Shown: positions 7,730 to 18,016, counted from the first letter of the stretch. The stretch: 64,000 nucleotides of DNA from an alpha proteobacterium L41A (GCA_000335735.1 AMYY01000013.1:1-64000); one strand, 5' to 3'. Program-made: numbers and translations. Notes: a model not told the origin generated them from the letters alone.

Positions 7730-10700
7730 TCAGCCATTCACTGCGGCCGTCGCCAGGTCGCGGATCGTCGCATTGGCGATGGTCAGTTTGGCGAAGGTCC
7801 AGCCCGAGCCGGACTGTTCGATCTCGTCCACCGAAGCGCGCACGCCCTCGACCGTCGCCTGTTTGGAGCCGATCCAGGCGTCCACGGCGGCCTCGGCCGC
7901 GTCCTCGCTGACGCCGACCGACGGATCGGAGGCGCGGGCGACGGCGCGGGTCAGGGCCGCCTGCTCGTTCATCAGGTCCTCGATCAGACGACGGACGGCG
8001 AGACGATCGAAATGATCCGCAGACGGAATGGAGCCGGCGGCGGCGCGCAGACGGTCGAAGTCGAAGGCGGCGCCGACCTGGTGATACAGGCGCGCCATGG
8101 CCGCGACCGGCCAGTTCGCCTCCTGCGCCAGATCGCCGATATCGGAGGCGGCGACGAGGGGGCGCATGATGGCGATGCTGCGGGTCAGATCCTCAGGCGC
8201 GCCATGGTCGGCGAAGCGTTTGACGCGCGCATCCAGACGCCCCTGTTCGAAGCGCGACAGGACCGGCGCGCCCTCGGCCTGCAAGGCGTCGGCGATCGGA
8301 CGATAGCGGTCGATCAGGGCCTGGACCGACAGACCGCCCTTGGCGCGGCGGGCCAGCCAGAAGGTCTGACGACGCAGGACGACAGCGATTTCCTGATAGA
8401 GGGCGATCTGGGCCTCGGCCGAGATCTTCAGGTCCAAAGCCGAAACGGCGTCCCAGGCTTCGTCCAGACGGAAGACGCGGCGCGCCGCCTCGAAGGCGAT
8501 GATCAGGGCGGTGGTGTCGCATTCCGCCGAGCCGCGCAGGCGGTCGGGGAAGGTCGGGCCGCACATGTTGACGACTTCGTTGGCCATGACGGTGGCGATG
8601 ATCTCGCGCCGCAGACGGTGGCTCTTCATCTCCGGTTCGAACCGGGCCAGGGCCTCGGGGAAGTAGCGCACCAGGATCTGTTCGAAGAAGGGATCCTCGG
8701 GCGCCTGCGAGGCGACGATATCGTCCGACAGCTCCAGCTTGGCGTAGGCCATCAGGACGGCCAGCTCGGGCCGGGCCAGCGGGATGCCCGCCGTCATCAG
8801 CTCCTTGACGCGGGCGTCGTTGGGCAGGCCCTCGACCTTGCGGTCCAGCTTTCCACGCGCCGACAGGCTCTGCATGAACCGCTGCTGGGCGTCCAGGGCG
8901 CCGACGCCTTCGGCCTGTTGCAGGGTCAGGGCCAGGGTCTGGTCGTAGTTGTGGGCCAGCACCTTCAGGCCCACCTCGTCGGTCATGGAGGCCAGAAGCG
9001 GCGTGCGCTCCTCGGCCGGCAGGACGCCGTTGGTCACGGCTGAGCCGACCAGGATCTTGATGTTGACCTCGTGGTCGGAGGTATCGACCCCGGCGGAGTT
9101 GTCGATGGCGTCGGTGTTGATCCGGCCGCCGCCCTGGCCGAAGGCGATGCGCCCCGCCTGGGTGAAGCCGAGGTTTGCGCCCTCGCCCACCACCTTGACC
9201 CGCAGTTCGTCGGCGTTGATGCGAAGGGCGTCGGTGCCCTTGTCCCCGACCTGGGCGTCGGTTTCGGCCGCCGATTTCACATAGGTGCCGATGCCGCCCA
9301 GATAGAGCAGTTCGACCGGCGCCTTCAGGATGGCGCGGATCAGGCTGACGGGATCCAGTTCGTCCTCGGCGATGTCCAGGGCCGCCTTGATCTGCGGCGT
9401 CAGCTGGATCGACTTGGCCGAGCGCGAGAAGACGCCGCCGCCTTCCGAGATCAGGGCCTTGTCATAGTCCTGCCAGGACGAGCGCGGCAGGTCGAACAGA
9501 CGCTTGCGCTCGGTCCAGCTGGTCACATGATCCGGGTTCGGATCAATGAAGATGTCGCGGTGATCGAAGGCGGCGACCAGACGCGTCGCCTTGGACAGAA
9601 GCGCGCCGTTGCCGAAGACGTCGCCGGACATGTCGCCGACGCCGACCATGGTGAAGGGCTGGGTCTGGATGTCCTTGCCCATTTCGCGGAAGTGGCGCTT
9701 GACCGCCTCCCACGCGCCGCGCGCGGTGATGCCCATGGCCTTGTGGTCATAGCCGATGGAGCCGCCCGAGGCGAAGGCGTCGCCCAGCCAGAAGCCGTAA
9801 GCGGCCGAGACGCCGTTGGCGATGTCGGAGAAGGTCGCCGTCCCCTTGTCGGCGGCCACGACCAGATAGGGGTCGTCGCCTTCCCAGGCGATGACATTGG
9901 CTGGATGGGTCACCGACCCGTCGGCGGCAATGTTGTCGGTGATGTCCAGAAGGCCGGACAGGAAGGTGCGATAGGCGCGGATGGCCTCGCCCTGAATGGC
10001 CTCGCGGTCCGTCGTGCGGGGCAGTTGCTTGGGATAGAAGCCGCCCTTGGAGCCGACCGGCACGATGACGGCGTTCTTGACCTGCTGCGCCTTGACCAGG
10101 CCCAGAACCTCGGTGCGGAAGTCGTCGCGACGGTCCGACCAGCGCAGGCCGCCGCGCGCGACGGGACCAAAGCGCAGGTGCACGCCCTCGACATGCGGCG
10201 CCCAGACGAAGATTTCGCGGTAGGGTTTGGGCAGCGGCAGATCGTCCAGCTCGCGCGAGGCGATCTTGATCGAGATGTGCGGCTTGGGCTGACCGTCGGC
10301 GTCCAGCTGGAAATAGTTGGTGCGCTTGATCGCGCCGATCAGGGCGGCGATGCGGCGCAGGGCCCGGTCGTGATCCAGGCTCTTCACGTCCTGCAGCAGG
10401 CTGACGATCTTGGCGTCCAGCTCGGCGACGGCCGGCGCGCGGCCGTCGGCCGAGCCCCCTTCAGGCGCGAACTTGGCCTTGAACAGCGACAGCAAAGCGC
10501 GCGCCACGTCGGGATATTCGCGCAGGGCCTCTTCCTGCACCGTCTGGGAGGGGTCCAGGCCCGTCTGCTGGCGATAGTGGGCCAGGGTGCGGATCAGGGC
10601 GGCGTCGCGCCATTCCACGCCCAGTTCGATCACCAGGCGGTTGAAGCCGTCGCTTTCGTTGCGGCCGGTCCAGACGGCGGCGAAGGCGTCCTCGAACGGG

Positions 10701-12586
10701 CCCTTCACATCGTCGAAGACCAGCGCCTCGCCGCGCGGATCCTCCATCAGGAACTCGTGGACGTGGATCTCCTCCTCGCCCATCGGGCGGATCGGATAGC
10801 CGTATTCCTCCAGCGTCTTCAGACCCATATCGGCCAGGATCGGCAGGACGTCGGACAGGGGAACGGCCGGGCCGCGACGATAGAGTTTGAAGCGGAACTG
10901 CAGTCGGCTGTCGTCCGGCGTGCGGAAGGCGCGCACGGCGACGGCCTTGCCCTCGCCGGGCAGACCCGTCTCGTTCAGCCGGTTTACGTATTGCAGGTCG
11001 GTTGCGGCCTCATCGGCGTCATAGCGATCGCGATAGGCGGCGCCGAAGGCGCGGGCCCATTGGGCGCTCAGCGGCCCGACGGCGACTTCCTCGACGCCCG
11101 AGCGACGCAAGGCGCCTTCGAAACGATCGACCCAGCCGCGACCGGCCTCGGCCACGTCGGCCTCCAGCTGGGCGGCGTCCGGGATCGGGTGGGCGCCGGG
11201 CTCGACGCCGATGATGTAGTGGATGCGCACCAGGGGCGCGTCGGACAGCTGCGGATACCAGGCCGAGATGCGGCCGCCCCAGGCGCGGGCGATAATCTGA
11301 CCAATGCGTTCGCGCACGGCGGAATCGAACTTCTCGCGCGGGATGAAGCACAGGACCGAGACGAAGCGGTCGAACGGATCCTGGCGCGAAAACAGACGGA
11401 TGCGCGGCCGGTCGTAGAGGTGAAGGATGCCCAGGGCGATGGACAGCAGCTCGTCCTCGCTGACCTGAAACAGCTCGTCGCGCGGATAATTCTCAAGGAT
11501 GTTCTTGAGGCGTTTCTCATTGTGGCTGCCGGGCGCCTTGTCGGCGCGGGCCAGGGCGTTGGCCACCTTGCGGCGCAGCAGAGGCACTTCGGTCGCCAGC
11601 TGGTCGTAGGCTTCCGACGTGAACAGGCCGACGAAACGGGTCTCGCCCGTCGCCTTGCCGTCCGGGCCGTAACGCTTGACCCCGACATAGTCCATGTAGG
11701 CGCGGCGGTGGACGCGCGAGCGGGCGTTGGCCTTGGCCACCGTCACCGGTTCGCTCAGGTCCAGTTGGCGGCGCATCTGGCGCGTCAGGACGGCGGGTTC
11801 CGATGCGCGACGCAGCACGGTGCGCTCGGGATCGGCCAGAATGCCCAGGCCGTCGGTGGACAGACCCAGCGGCGCCTCGGCCTCATAGTCGCCGTCGGCG
11901 TTTAGCGGATAGCTGTAGTCGCGCGCGCCCAGGAAGACGAAATGATCGCTCTTCAGCCATTTCAGGAAGGCGATGTTCTCGGCGAGGACGGCGGGATCGA
12001 CCGGGGGCGGGGTCTCTTCCAGACGCTGCACGGCCTGGCGCATCAGGGACGTCATGGCGTCGTGATCGGCGACGGCGGCGTGAACGTCGGCCAGGCTTTG
12101 GGCCAGGCCTTCGCCCAGGACGTCGCGACGCTCCTGAGGCACGCTGTCGATGACCAGCATGATGATCGACAGGCGACGGCCGTCCAGGTCGACCACCGGG
12201 TGGAACAGGGCGCGTACCGACACGCCGGCTTCCGCCAGGGCGCCCATGACGCTGTCGACCAGGAAGGGGGCGTCGGACTGGACGATGCGCACCAGATCGT
12301 AGTCGAGCACCTGACCGTTCGCGCCGTGCAGCGGGCCGACGGTGATGGCGGGGGCCGCAGTTCCGGTCGAATAGGCCTTGGCGGCGCTCCACGATGCGGC
12401 GAGCAGGGCGGCCAGATCTTCGCCGCTCAGCTCGGGTGTCTCATCGGCGGAATAGTCTTCGTGCGCCTGGGTCAGATAGGTCTGTTCGACTGCGCCGGGC
12501 CCAGTCCCCACGATCTTGGCGAAGGCCGCCTCCAGCGCGGCCTTGGTGATCGGCTGAACGGGTTGGCGCAGATCGTGGGCGGTCAT
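7730..12586 (-). CDS. gdhB: NAD-specific glutamate dehydrogenase, large (about 180 kDa) type
   Basis: Catabolic oxidation of glutamate to 2-oxoglutarate and ammonia with NAD. At about 1618 residues this is the giant class known from Pseudomonas, Streptomyces and Caulobacter. The long N-terminal half carries ACT-like regulatory segments (PFLVDSVMGALAEAGVSVRALFHP). The catalytic part starts near residue 770, with GPVARGGLRWSDR, QQVKNAVIVPVGSKGG containing the catalytic lysine, and GDMSGDVFGNG in the dinucleotide-binding region. The C-terminal 400 residues are helical. I take the start at 12586 (MTAHDLRQP); 12 codons upstream remain open but are not family-like. The long antisense frames across it are shadows. 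Confidence 0.95.
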   Translation of the reverse strand: MTAHDLRQPVQPITKAALEAAFAKIVGTGPGAVEQTYLTQAHEDYSADETPELSGEDLAALLAASWSAAKAYSTGTAAPAITVGPLHGANGQVLDYDLVRIVQSDAPFLVDSVMGALAEAGVSVRALFHPVVDLDGRRLSIIMLVIDSVPQERRDVLGEGLAQSLADVHAAVADHDAMTSLMRQAVQRLEETPPPVDPAVLAENIAFLKWLKSDHFVFLGARDYSYPLNADGDYEAEAPLGLSTDGLGILADPERTVLRRASEPAVLTRQMRRQLDLSEPVTVAKANARSRVHRRAYMDYVGVKRYGPDGKATGETRFVGLFTSEAYDQLATEVPLLRRKVANALARADKAPGSHNEKRLKNILENYPRDELFQVSEDELLSIALGILHLYDRPRIRLFSRQDPFDRFVSVLCFIPREKFDSAVRERIGQIIARAWGGRISAWYPQLSDAPLVRIHYIIGVEPGAHPIPDAAQLEADVAEAGRGWVDRFEGALRRSGVEEVAVGPLSAQWARAFGAAYRDRYDADEAATDLQYVNRLNETGLPGEGKAVAVRAFRTPDDSRLQFRFKLYRRGPAVPLSDVLPILADMGLKTLEEYGYPIRPMGEEEIHVHEFLMEDPRGEALVFDDVKGPFEDAFAAVWTGRNESDGFNRLVIELGVEWRDAALIRTLAHYRQQTGLDPSQTVQEEALREYPDVARALLSLFKAKFAPEGGSADGRAPAVAELDAKIVSLLQDVKSLDHDRALRRIAALIGAIKRTNYFQLDADGQPKPHISIKIASRELDDLPLPKPYREIFVWAPHVEGVHLRFGPVARGGLRWSDRRDDFRTEVLGLVKAQQVKNAVIVPVGSKGGFYPKQLPRTTDREAIQGEAIRAYRTFLSGLLDITDNIAADGSVTHPANVIAWEGDDPYLVVAADKGTATFSDIANGVSAAYGFWLGDAFASGGSIGYDHKAMGITARGAWEAVKRHFREMGKDIQTQPFTMVGVGDMSGDVFGNGALLSKATRLVAAFDHRDIFIDPNPDHVTSWTERKRLFDLPRSSWQDYDKALISEGGGVFSRSAKSIQLTPQIKAALDIAEDELDPVSLIRAILKAPVELLYLGGIGTYVKSAAETDAQVGDKGTDALRINADELRVKVVGEGANLGFTQAGRIAFGQGGGRINTDAIDNSAGVDTSDHEVNIKILVGSAVTNGVLPAEERTPLLASMTDEVGLKVLAHNYDQTLALTLQQAEGVGALDAQQRFMQSLSARGKLDRKVEGLPNDARVKELMTAGIPLARPELAVLMAYAKLELSDDIVASQAPEDPFFEQILVRYFPEALARFEPEMKSHRLRREIIATVMANEVVNMCGPTFPDRLRGSAECDTTALIIAFEAARRVFRLDEAWDAVSALDLKISAEAQIALYQEIAVVLRRQTFWLARRAKGGLSVQALIDRYRPIADALQAEGAPVLSRFEQGRLDARVKRFADHGAPEDLTRSIAIMRPLVAASDIGDLAQEANWPVAAMARLYHQVGAAFDFDRLRAAAGSIPSADHFDRLAVRRLIEDLMNEQAALTRAVARASDPSVGVSEDAAEAAVDAWIGSKQATVEGVRASVDEIEQSGSGWTFAKLTIANATIRDLATAAVNG

Positions 12587-12742
12587 GGACGAGCAGTCTC
12601 GAACGACGCGGCAGGGCCGCAAGGGATGCGGCGCGACGGGGCGCCACCCCTGCTGACTAGGCCAGGTCCGGTCGCTCGGGAAGCCCCTGGCGACCGATCC
12701 TTGTAATGATCAGTGATCAGGTTGGAATTATTGTGCAGCGCC

Positions 12743-12865
12743 ACAAAGCAGAAAGCCGCCGGACTGGGGGAGTCCGGCGGCCTGCGCGAGCGGCGCCTGG
12801 AGGGGAGGGGAGGGCGCCGGCTTCGCTTCGCTGCGGTTCGGAGGGGGAGTTTCCCGCAGCGTCGA
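12743..12865 (-). ncRNA. Candidate small RNA with anti-Shine-Dalgarno loops
   Basis: Read on the minus strand, the gap contains three perfect hairpins in a row. The first (12860-12830) has a 7-bp stem GCTGCGG/CCGCAGC and a 17-base loop showing CTCCCCCTCC. The second (12819-12791) has a 7-bp stem CGGCGCC/GGCGCCG and a 15-base loop made of CTCCCCTCCCCTCC. The third (12781-12755) has an 11-bp stem, a five-base loop of C, and is followed by TTTCTGCTTT, as an intrinsic terminator on this strand. A promoter-like element lies just upstream at 12899-12872. Exposed CCUCC loops are the hallmark of alphaproteobacterial sRNAs that pair with ribosome binding sites. Ends are estimated; transcription is inferred. 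Confidence 0.5.
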
Positions 12866-12871
12866 GATCGG

Positions 12872-12899
12872 AAATGGGAAGCCGATTTCGCCGTTCAAG
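12872..12899 (-). promoter_or_regulatory. RpoH-like promoter for the candidate small RNA
   Basis: On the minus strand CTTGAAC (12899-12893) is followed after 14 bases by CCCATTT (12878-12872), close to the heat-shock sigma factor pattern of a CTTGAA -35 and a CCCCAT -10. The same layout, CTTGnnn-N14-CCCATnT, occurs upstream of dnaK in this window. It would start RNA around 12865. A general-stress (GGAAC/CGTT) reading fits less well. Confidence 0.4.
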
Positions 12900-13035
12900 A
12901 GCGGATCGGACGGAATCTTTCACGACACTTCGGCGCCTCCGAGCGGCAATGAACACGCCAGCGGATTCGGAGGACAACGGATTTCGATGCTATGCGTTAG
13001 GAAGGGTCAACGGTGAAGCTGGAGCACCCGATTAC

Positions 13036-13932
13036 ATGCGTCGCTTTTTGATGGGTTCGATCGTGGCGGCCGTCGTCGGCCTGCTGCTCGCCGGCGCCGG
13101 ATACTGGGCCTATTGGAACTTCTATTCGCGGTTCCAGCCGGTCACGATCAGCCGCAATCAGGCCGAGGTGCAGCAACTGCTGGACGAGGCGTCCTGGGTG
13201 TCGGACGGCAGTGGCGGTCAGCCCCTGTATATCGTCACCTATCGCGACAGCGCCTCGGCCCTGCGTTACGCGCGCGACGAGGCGCCCAAGCTCAAGGCGG
13301 CGGGGATCGAGACGCGCTACATCCTGTTCGCCCGTCCCGATCTGGAAGGCGCGGCGCAATCGACGGCGGCGGAGCGGGCGACGGTCGCCGAGCTGTGGCT
13401 GACGCGGGACTGGCCGCTGTATGAACGCTGGATGGCGACGCCGGCGAACAGCTGGACCGCCGCCGGCGTGCCGCAGGCGGACGGCAGTCTGGCGCGCACC
13501 GCCGTGGTCGAGGCCGGACGTCGCTTCAACGAGCGGCTCAGCCAACTGCTCAAGGAGTCCGGCGTCGACATCAGCTATCCGCTGATCCTGTGGCGCGACA
13601 AGCAGGGCTTCCTGAAGGCCTGCGGCTGCTCGGACCGGCAGGCCTGGGCCTTCATCCGCGACGATGTCGGCGCTCCCGACCGGTTGGGCCAGTCCGACGC
13701 GGGACCGATCGCGCCCGATGAAGCGGCGCCGGCGCAGGACGCCCGCCCCTCGTCCATGCCCTATCCGGACCTGCCGGCGATCCCGCCGGTCAATGCGCCG
13801 GCGGCCGGGACCACGCCGACGCCGCCCTCGCCTCAAGCGCGACCCACAACGCCCCCTGCAACTAACCGACCGACGCCGCCGCCGCGCACGGCCCCTGCGC
13901 CCAGCAAGCAGGACGACACGACCTTCTACTGA
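13036..13932 (+). CDS. Membrane-anchored periplasmic protein, possibly thioredoxin-fold
   Basis: About 298 residues. A basic start (MRRFLMG) and one transmembrane helix (SIVAAVVGLLLAGAGYWAYW) are followed by a periplasmic domain of about 200 residues and a Pro/Thr-rich tail ending in TTFY. The domain has a YIVTYRDSASALRYARDEA strand-helix, a RDWPLYERWMA segment and LILWRDKQGFLKACGCSDRQAW, which recall DsbC/DsbG-type folds. However, there is no CxxC; the only cysteines in this part are the CGC pair. I prefer the ATG at 13036, with GGAG upstream, over an in-frame ATG at 12949. It is followed at once by a convergent gene. Function unknown; the fold assignment is tentative. Confidence 0.7.
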   Translation: MRRFLMGSIVAAVVGLLLAGAGYWAYWNFYSRFQPVTISRNQAEVQQLLDEASWVSDGSGGQPLYIVTYRDSASALRYARDEAPKLKAAGIETRYILFARPDLEGAAQSTAAERATVAELWLTRDWPLYERWMATPANSWTAAGVPQADGSLARTAVVEAGRRFNERLSQLLKESGVDISYPLILWRDKQGFLKACGCSDRQAWAFIRDDVGAPDRLGQSDAGPIAPDEAAPAQDARPSSMPYPDLPAIPPVNAPAAGTTPTPPSPQARPTTPPATNRPTPPPRTAPAPSKQDDTTFY

Positions 13933-15093
13933 TCAGAGGGATCGGCAGGCCGTGATCAGGCGATCGACGTCCTCGGCGTCCTGATACAGGCCGAAGCCGA
14001 AGCGGATGACGTCGTCGCGCACATCGGTGACGATGTTCGCCGCCCGCAGACCGGCGCACCAGGCTTGGGCGTCGGTATGACGCAGGGCCAGGAAACGGGC
14101 GCGCGGCGCGTCGCCGTCGACCGGATTGAGGATTTCGGCCTGCGACAACACCCCGGCCTGTCCGGCCTGAACGGCCTGCTGGAACCTGGTCGCCAGATCG
14201 CGCGCATGGGCGGCGATGGCGGCGGTGTCCAGCCCCTGCTGATCCAGCATTCGGCGTACGGCGTTGAAGCGATACAGCGGCGTGCAGTCGAAGGTCGCGC
14301 CCCAGAAGCGACCGCCGTCGCTGCGATACTGAACGCCGCCTGGAGGCCCCGACAGGTCGCCGAACTCCGCGAACCAGCCGGTGACGACAGGACGCGGGCA
14401 GAAGCCGGGCGGGGCGTGCAGAAAGCAGACGCCTTCGCCCGACATGGCGTATTTGTAGCCGCCGGAGACATAGAAGACCCGGTCCGCCACCGCCGACAGG
14501 TCGGTCGGGGTCGCCATGAAGCCGTGATAGCCGTCGATCAGCACCCAAGGCCCTTCGGGTCTCGCCAGGGCGGCGAGCTGCTCGATGCCGTCGAACAGGC
14601 CCCCGGTGCGGAAGAAGACCTGGCTGACCACGATCCAGTGGTAACCACCCCTGGACGCCTCGGCGACGAAGCGATCGGCGAAGGTGTCGAAGGGCGCGAG
14701 CGGAACGCGCGTGACCATCGCCGCTCCGACCTCTTCCCACCGTTCGGCCTGACGACGGAAGGAGTGGAATTCGCCGTCGGTCGCCAGAATGCGGACCGGC
14801 CTGGTTTCCACGCCCGAAAACAGGCGCAACAGGAAGTCGTGGGTGTTTGACGAAAAGACGATGCTGTCGGGCGAGGGCAGGCCCAGCTCAGCCGCGACAT
14901 GGGCCTGGGCCTCGGGGATCACCTGGCCGAAGACGAGGTCCCATTTGTGGTCGGCATGCCGATTGGCGTCGAGCCAAGTCTGCTGCTGCGCTTCGAAACT
15001 GGCGTCGGGCCACAGGTGATGGCTGTGCGCGGCGAAATGCAGCCGACCGGGCGCCGCTGACAGGGCGCGGGAGAAGAGGGACTTGTAGGTCAT
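13933..15093 (-). CDS. PLP-dependent class V aminotransferase / kynureninase-like enzyme
   Basis: A 386-residue fold-type I PLP enzyme. HSHHLWPDASFEAQQ near the N-terminus, VLIDGYHGFMATP with the cofactor-binding aspartate, and YVSGGYKYAMSGEG with the Schiff-base lysine near residue 230 are the diagnostic parts; the order matches kynureninases and cysteine-desulfurase-like proteins. No kyn-pathway genes are nearby, so kynureninase activity is not supported, and the substrate is open. Its stop directly abuts the stop of the convergent membrane-anchored protein. It is transcribed in the same direction as secA, which lies upstream across a 73-bp gap holding a hairpin repeat. Confidence 0.85.
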   Translation of the reverse strand: MTYKSLFSRALSAAPGRLHFAAHSHHLWPDASFEAQQQTWLDANRHADHKWDLVFGQVIPEAQAHVAAELGLPSPDSIVFSSNTHDFLLRLFSGVETRPVRILATDGEFHSFRRQAERWEEVGAAMVTRVPLAPFDTFADRFVAEASRGGYHWIVVSQVFFRTGGLFDGIEQLAALARPEGPWVLIDGYHGFMATPTDLSAVADRVFYVSGGYKYAMSGEGVCFLHAPPGFCPRPVVTGWFAEFGDLSGPPGGVQYRSDGGRFWGATFDCTPLYRFNAVRRMLDQQGLDTAAIAAHARDLATRFQQAVQAGQAGVLSQAEILNPVDGDAPRARFLALRHTDAQAWCAGLRAANIVTDVRDDVIRFGFGLYQDAEDVDRLITACRSL

Positions 15094-15118
15094 CCCTCTT
15101 CTTTAGGACATCTCACCC

Positions 15119-15160
15119 AGCGCTCAAGCAGCGAGCCGCCGCGCGGCGAGCGATAGCGCC
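15119..15160. repeat. Intergenic hairpin repeat, copy C
   Basis: Lies between secA and the aminotransferase gene. Outer arms GCGCT (15120-15124) and AGCGC (15155-15159) enclose a second, fully palindromic core CGCCGCGCGGCG. The segment from GCAGCGAGCC to GAGCGATAG is the reverse complement, nearly base for base, of copy D at 22.9 kb. Not coding. Confidence 0.7.
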
Positions 15161-15166
15161 GCACTC

Positions 15167-18016
15167 TTAAACGAGAGCGCCGTGGCAGTGTTTGAACTTG
15201 CGGCCCGAGCCGCAGGGGCAGGGGGAGTTGCGGCCGGTCATTTCCCAGCCGGGCGGCAGGGCCTCGATCGGCAGTTTGGAGCGGTCGTCGCCGATCAGCG
15301 TGCCTTCGGGATTCTGGGCCGACGGATTGGCCATCTCGTTCTCGCCGGTGCCGGGGTTCAGGTGGATTTCCTGGAACTCGGGCAGTTCGGGCGGCGCCTG
15401 GAAGCGGAACTCGACCGTCATCAGCCAGCGGGTCACGTTGTGGCGCAGGTCGTAGAGCAGATTCTCGAACAGCGAGAAGGCTTCGGTCTTGTATTCGTTC
15501 AGCGGGTCGCGCTGGCCGTAGCCGCGCAGACCGATGACTCCGCGCAGGTGGTCCAGATGGACCAGATGCTCGCGCCACTGCATGTCGATCATCTGCAGCA
15601 TGAACTGCTTTTCCAGACCGCGCGTCTGTTCGGCCCCGATCATCTCCAGACGTTCGGCGGCGCGCGCATCGGCGGCGGCCAGCAGCCGCTCCTCGATCTC
15701 CTCGTTCGACACGCCTTCCTCGGCGGCCCAGTCGTGCAGCGGCAGCTCAAGACCCAGGGTCGAGCGGACCTTTTCGTCCAGGCCGTCGATGTCCCACTGC
15801 TCGGCATAGGCCTTGGGCGGCATGTAGCGTTCGACCAGGTCGGACACGACGTCGCGGCGGAAGTCGCCGACCAGTTCGGACAGATCCTCGGAGTCCATGA
15901 ACTCCTGGCGCTGTTCGAACACGGCCTTGCGCTGGTCGTTCACGACGTCGTCGTATTTCAGCAGGTTCTTGCGGATGTCGTAGTTGCGGGTCTCGACGCG
16001 CTTCTGGGCGGTCTCGATGGCGCGATTCAGCCAGGGGTGGGTGATGGCCTCGCCCTCCGCCACGCCGAAGGTCTTCATGATCGAGTCGAGGCGGTCGCCG
16101 GCGAAGATGCGCAGCAGGTCGTCCTCGCAGGACAGATAGAATTTCGAGGTGCCGGGGTCGCCCTGACGGCCGGTTCGGCCGCGCAGCTGGTTGTCGATGC
16201 GGCGGCTTTCGTGGCGCTCGGTGCCCAGAACGAACAGGCCGCCGGCGGCCAGCGCCTTTTCTTTCTGGACAGCGATCTCGGCCTTGAACTCGGCCTCCTT
16301 GGCCGCTTCCATTTCCGGCGTGACCTCGACGGCCATGTTGCGCTGTTCCAGCAGCCACTTCTGCATCTTCATCTCGAGGTTGCCCCCGAGTTGAATGTCG
16401 GTGCCGCGGCCGGCCATGTTGGTGGCGATGGTCACCACGCCCGGCAGGCCGGCGTCGGCGACGATATAGGCCTCCTGTTCGTGCTGACGCGCGTTCAGGA
16501 CACTGTGCGGAATGCCGCGCAGCTTGGTCTCGTAGGTGATGTTATAGGCGGCGTCGCCGATCTTCTCGGCTTCCTTGGCCTTGCCCGCATATTCCGGCTT
16601 CAGCGTGCGCGAGGTCTCGACCTTGTACTCGAAGCGGTTCAGCAGGTCCGACAGCTGTTCCGAACGCTCGATCGACACGGTGCCGACCAGGATCGGCTGC
16701 CCGGCGAGGTGGCATTCGGCGATCTGGCGCGCGATGGCCTGGTTCTTCTCGGCGTGGGTCCGATAGACCTCGTCGTCATAATCCTTGCGCTGGATCGGCC
16801 GGTTGGTCGGCACCTCCAGAACGTCCATCTTGTAGATGTCGCCGAACTCCTGGGCCTCGGTCGCGGCCGTGCCGGTCATGCCCGACAGCTTTTCATACAG
16901 GCGGAAGTAGTTCTGGATCGTCACCGAGGCCAGGGTCTGGTTCTCGGGCTGGATCTTAACGTCCTCCTTGGCCTCGATGGCCTGGTGCAGACCTTCGGAC
17001 AGGCGACGGCCGGTCATCATGCGGCCGGTGAATTCGTCGATCAGGACGATCTCGCCGCCCTTGATGATATAGTCCTTGTCGCGCTGATACAGGGTGTTGG
17101 CCCGCAGGGCCTGGTTCGAGTGGTGCACCAGGCTGATGTTGGCGGCGTCGTACAGGCCGGTGGTGTCCTCAGCGAAATGGCCGCCCTGTTCGAGAGCCTG
17201 TTCCAGACGCTCGGAGCCCAGTTCGGTCAGCAGGACCTGCTTCTGCTTCTCGTCGAGCTCGAAGGTGTCCTTGTCCTTGATCAGGTCTTTGATCAGGCCG
17301 TCGAGGATCTTGTAGAGATCCGAACGGTCCTCGGTCGGGCCCGAGATGATCAGAGGCGTGCGCGCCTCGTCGATCAGGATGGAGTCGACCTCGTCGACGA
17401 TGGCGAAGTTGTGCGGACGTTGCACCATCTCGCGTCGGTCATAGACCAGGTTGTCGCGCAGATAGTCGAAGCCAAATTCGTTGTTGGTGCCGTAGGTGAC
17501 GTCGGCGTTGTAGGCCTGCTGGCGCTGACCCTGGCTGAGGCCGTTGACGATGACGCCGACCTCGAGGCCCAGGAAGCGATAGACCTTGCCCATCGTCTCG
17601 GCGTCGCGGCGGGCCAGGTAGTCGTTGACGGTGATGACGTGCACGCCCTTGCCGGGCAGGGCGTTCAGATAGACCGGCGCCACGGCGACCAGGGTCTTGC
17701 CTTCGCCGGTCCGCATCTCGGCGATGCCGCCTTCATGCAGGATCATGCCGCCGGCCAGCTGAACATCATACTGACGCTGGCCCAGCACGCGCTTGGAGGC
17801 TTCGCGCACGACCGCAAAGGCTTCGGGCAGTATCTTGTCCAGGGTCTCGCCGTTCGCCAGCCGATCGCGGAAGGCGTCGGTCATCATCCGCAGTTCGTCG
17901 TCGGACAGGGCGGCGAACTTGGGCTCCAGCGCATTGATGCGCTGGGCGTGGTCCTGGAAGGCCTTGACCTTGCGGTCGTTGGAAGAGCCGAAAAGTTTCT
18001 TGGCGAAGCCGAGCAT
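15167..18016 (-). CDS. secA: Preprotein translocase ATPase SecA
   Basis: The motor that pushes preproteins through SecYEG. At 949 residues it is full length for an alphaproteobacterium. Visible parts in order: the N-terminal helix ([18 protein letters not shown]), Walker A MRTGEGKT near residue 103, the [19 protein letters not shown] motif near residue 210, the preprotein cross-linking region, the second nucleotide-binding domain with [14 protein letters not shown] and [10 protein letters not shown], the helical wing and scaffold, and a C-terminal zinc motif [14 protein letters not shown] that binds SecB and lipids. secB is at 4.7 kb. A possible sigma-70 promoter lies at 18195-18222. Confidence 0.98.
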   Translation of the reverse strand: MLGFAKKLFGSSNDRKVKAFQDHAQRINALEPKFAALSDDELRMMTDAFRDRLANGETLDKILPEAFAVVREASKRVLGQRQYDVQLAGGMILHEGGIAEMRTGEGKTLVAVAPVYLNALPGKGVHVITVNDYLARRDAETMGKVYRFLGLEVGVIVNGLSQGQRQQAYNADVTYGTNNEFGFDYLRDNLVYDRREMVQRPHNFAIVDEVDSILIDEARTPLIISGPTEDRSDLYKILDGLIKDLIKDKDTFELDEKQKQVLLTELGSERLEQALEQGGHFAEDTTGLYDAANISLVHHSNQALRANTLYQRDKDYIIKGGEIVLIDEFTGRMMTGRRLSEGLHQAIEAKEDVKIQPENQTLASVTIQNYFRLYEKLSGMTGTAATEAQEFGDIYKMDVLEVPTNRPIQRKDYDDEVYRTHAEKNQAIARQIAECHLAGQPILVGTVSIERSEQLSDLLNRFEYKVETSRTLKPEYAGKAKEAEKIGDAAYNITYETKLRGIPHSVLNARQHEQEAYIVADAGLPGVVTIATNMAGRGTDIQLGGNLEMKMQKWLLEQRNMAVEVTPEMEAAKEAEFKAEIAVQKEKALAAGGLFVLGTERHESRRIDNQLRGRTGRQGDPGTSKFYLSCEDDLLRIFAGDRLDSIMKTFGVAEGEAITHPWLNRAIETAQKRVETRNYDIRKNLLKYDDVVNDQRKAVFEQRQEFMDSEDLSELVGDFRRDVVSDLVERYMPPKAYAEQWDIDGLDEKVRSTLGLELPLHDWAAEEGVSNEEIEERLLAAADARAAERLEMIGAEQTRGLEKQFMLQMIDMQWREHLVHLDHLRGVIGLRGYGQRDPLNEYKTEAFSLFENLLYDLRHNVTRWLMTVEFRFQAPPELPEFQEIHLNPGTGENEMANPSAQNPEGTLIGDDRSKLPIEALPPGWEMTGRNSPCPCGSGRKFKHCHGALV

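Noticed and set aside
9071-11905. A 944-codon open frame on the plus strand opposite the glutamate dehydrogenase gene.
   Set aside because: Its translation is low-complexity (Gly, Arg, Ala, Gln, Asp, His) with no family motif; it mirrors the codon pattern of the real gene in high-GC DNA.
12866-12899. General-stress (EcfG-type) promoter for the candidate small RNA.
   Set aside because: The best reading, TGAAC-N16-CATT, has changes in both boxes, whereas the heat-shock reading fits better and matches the dnaK site.
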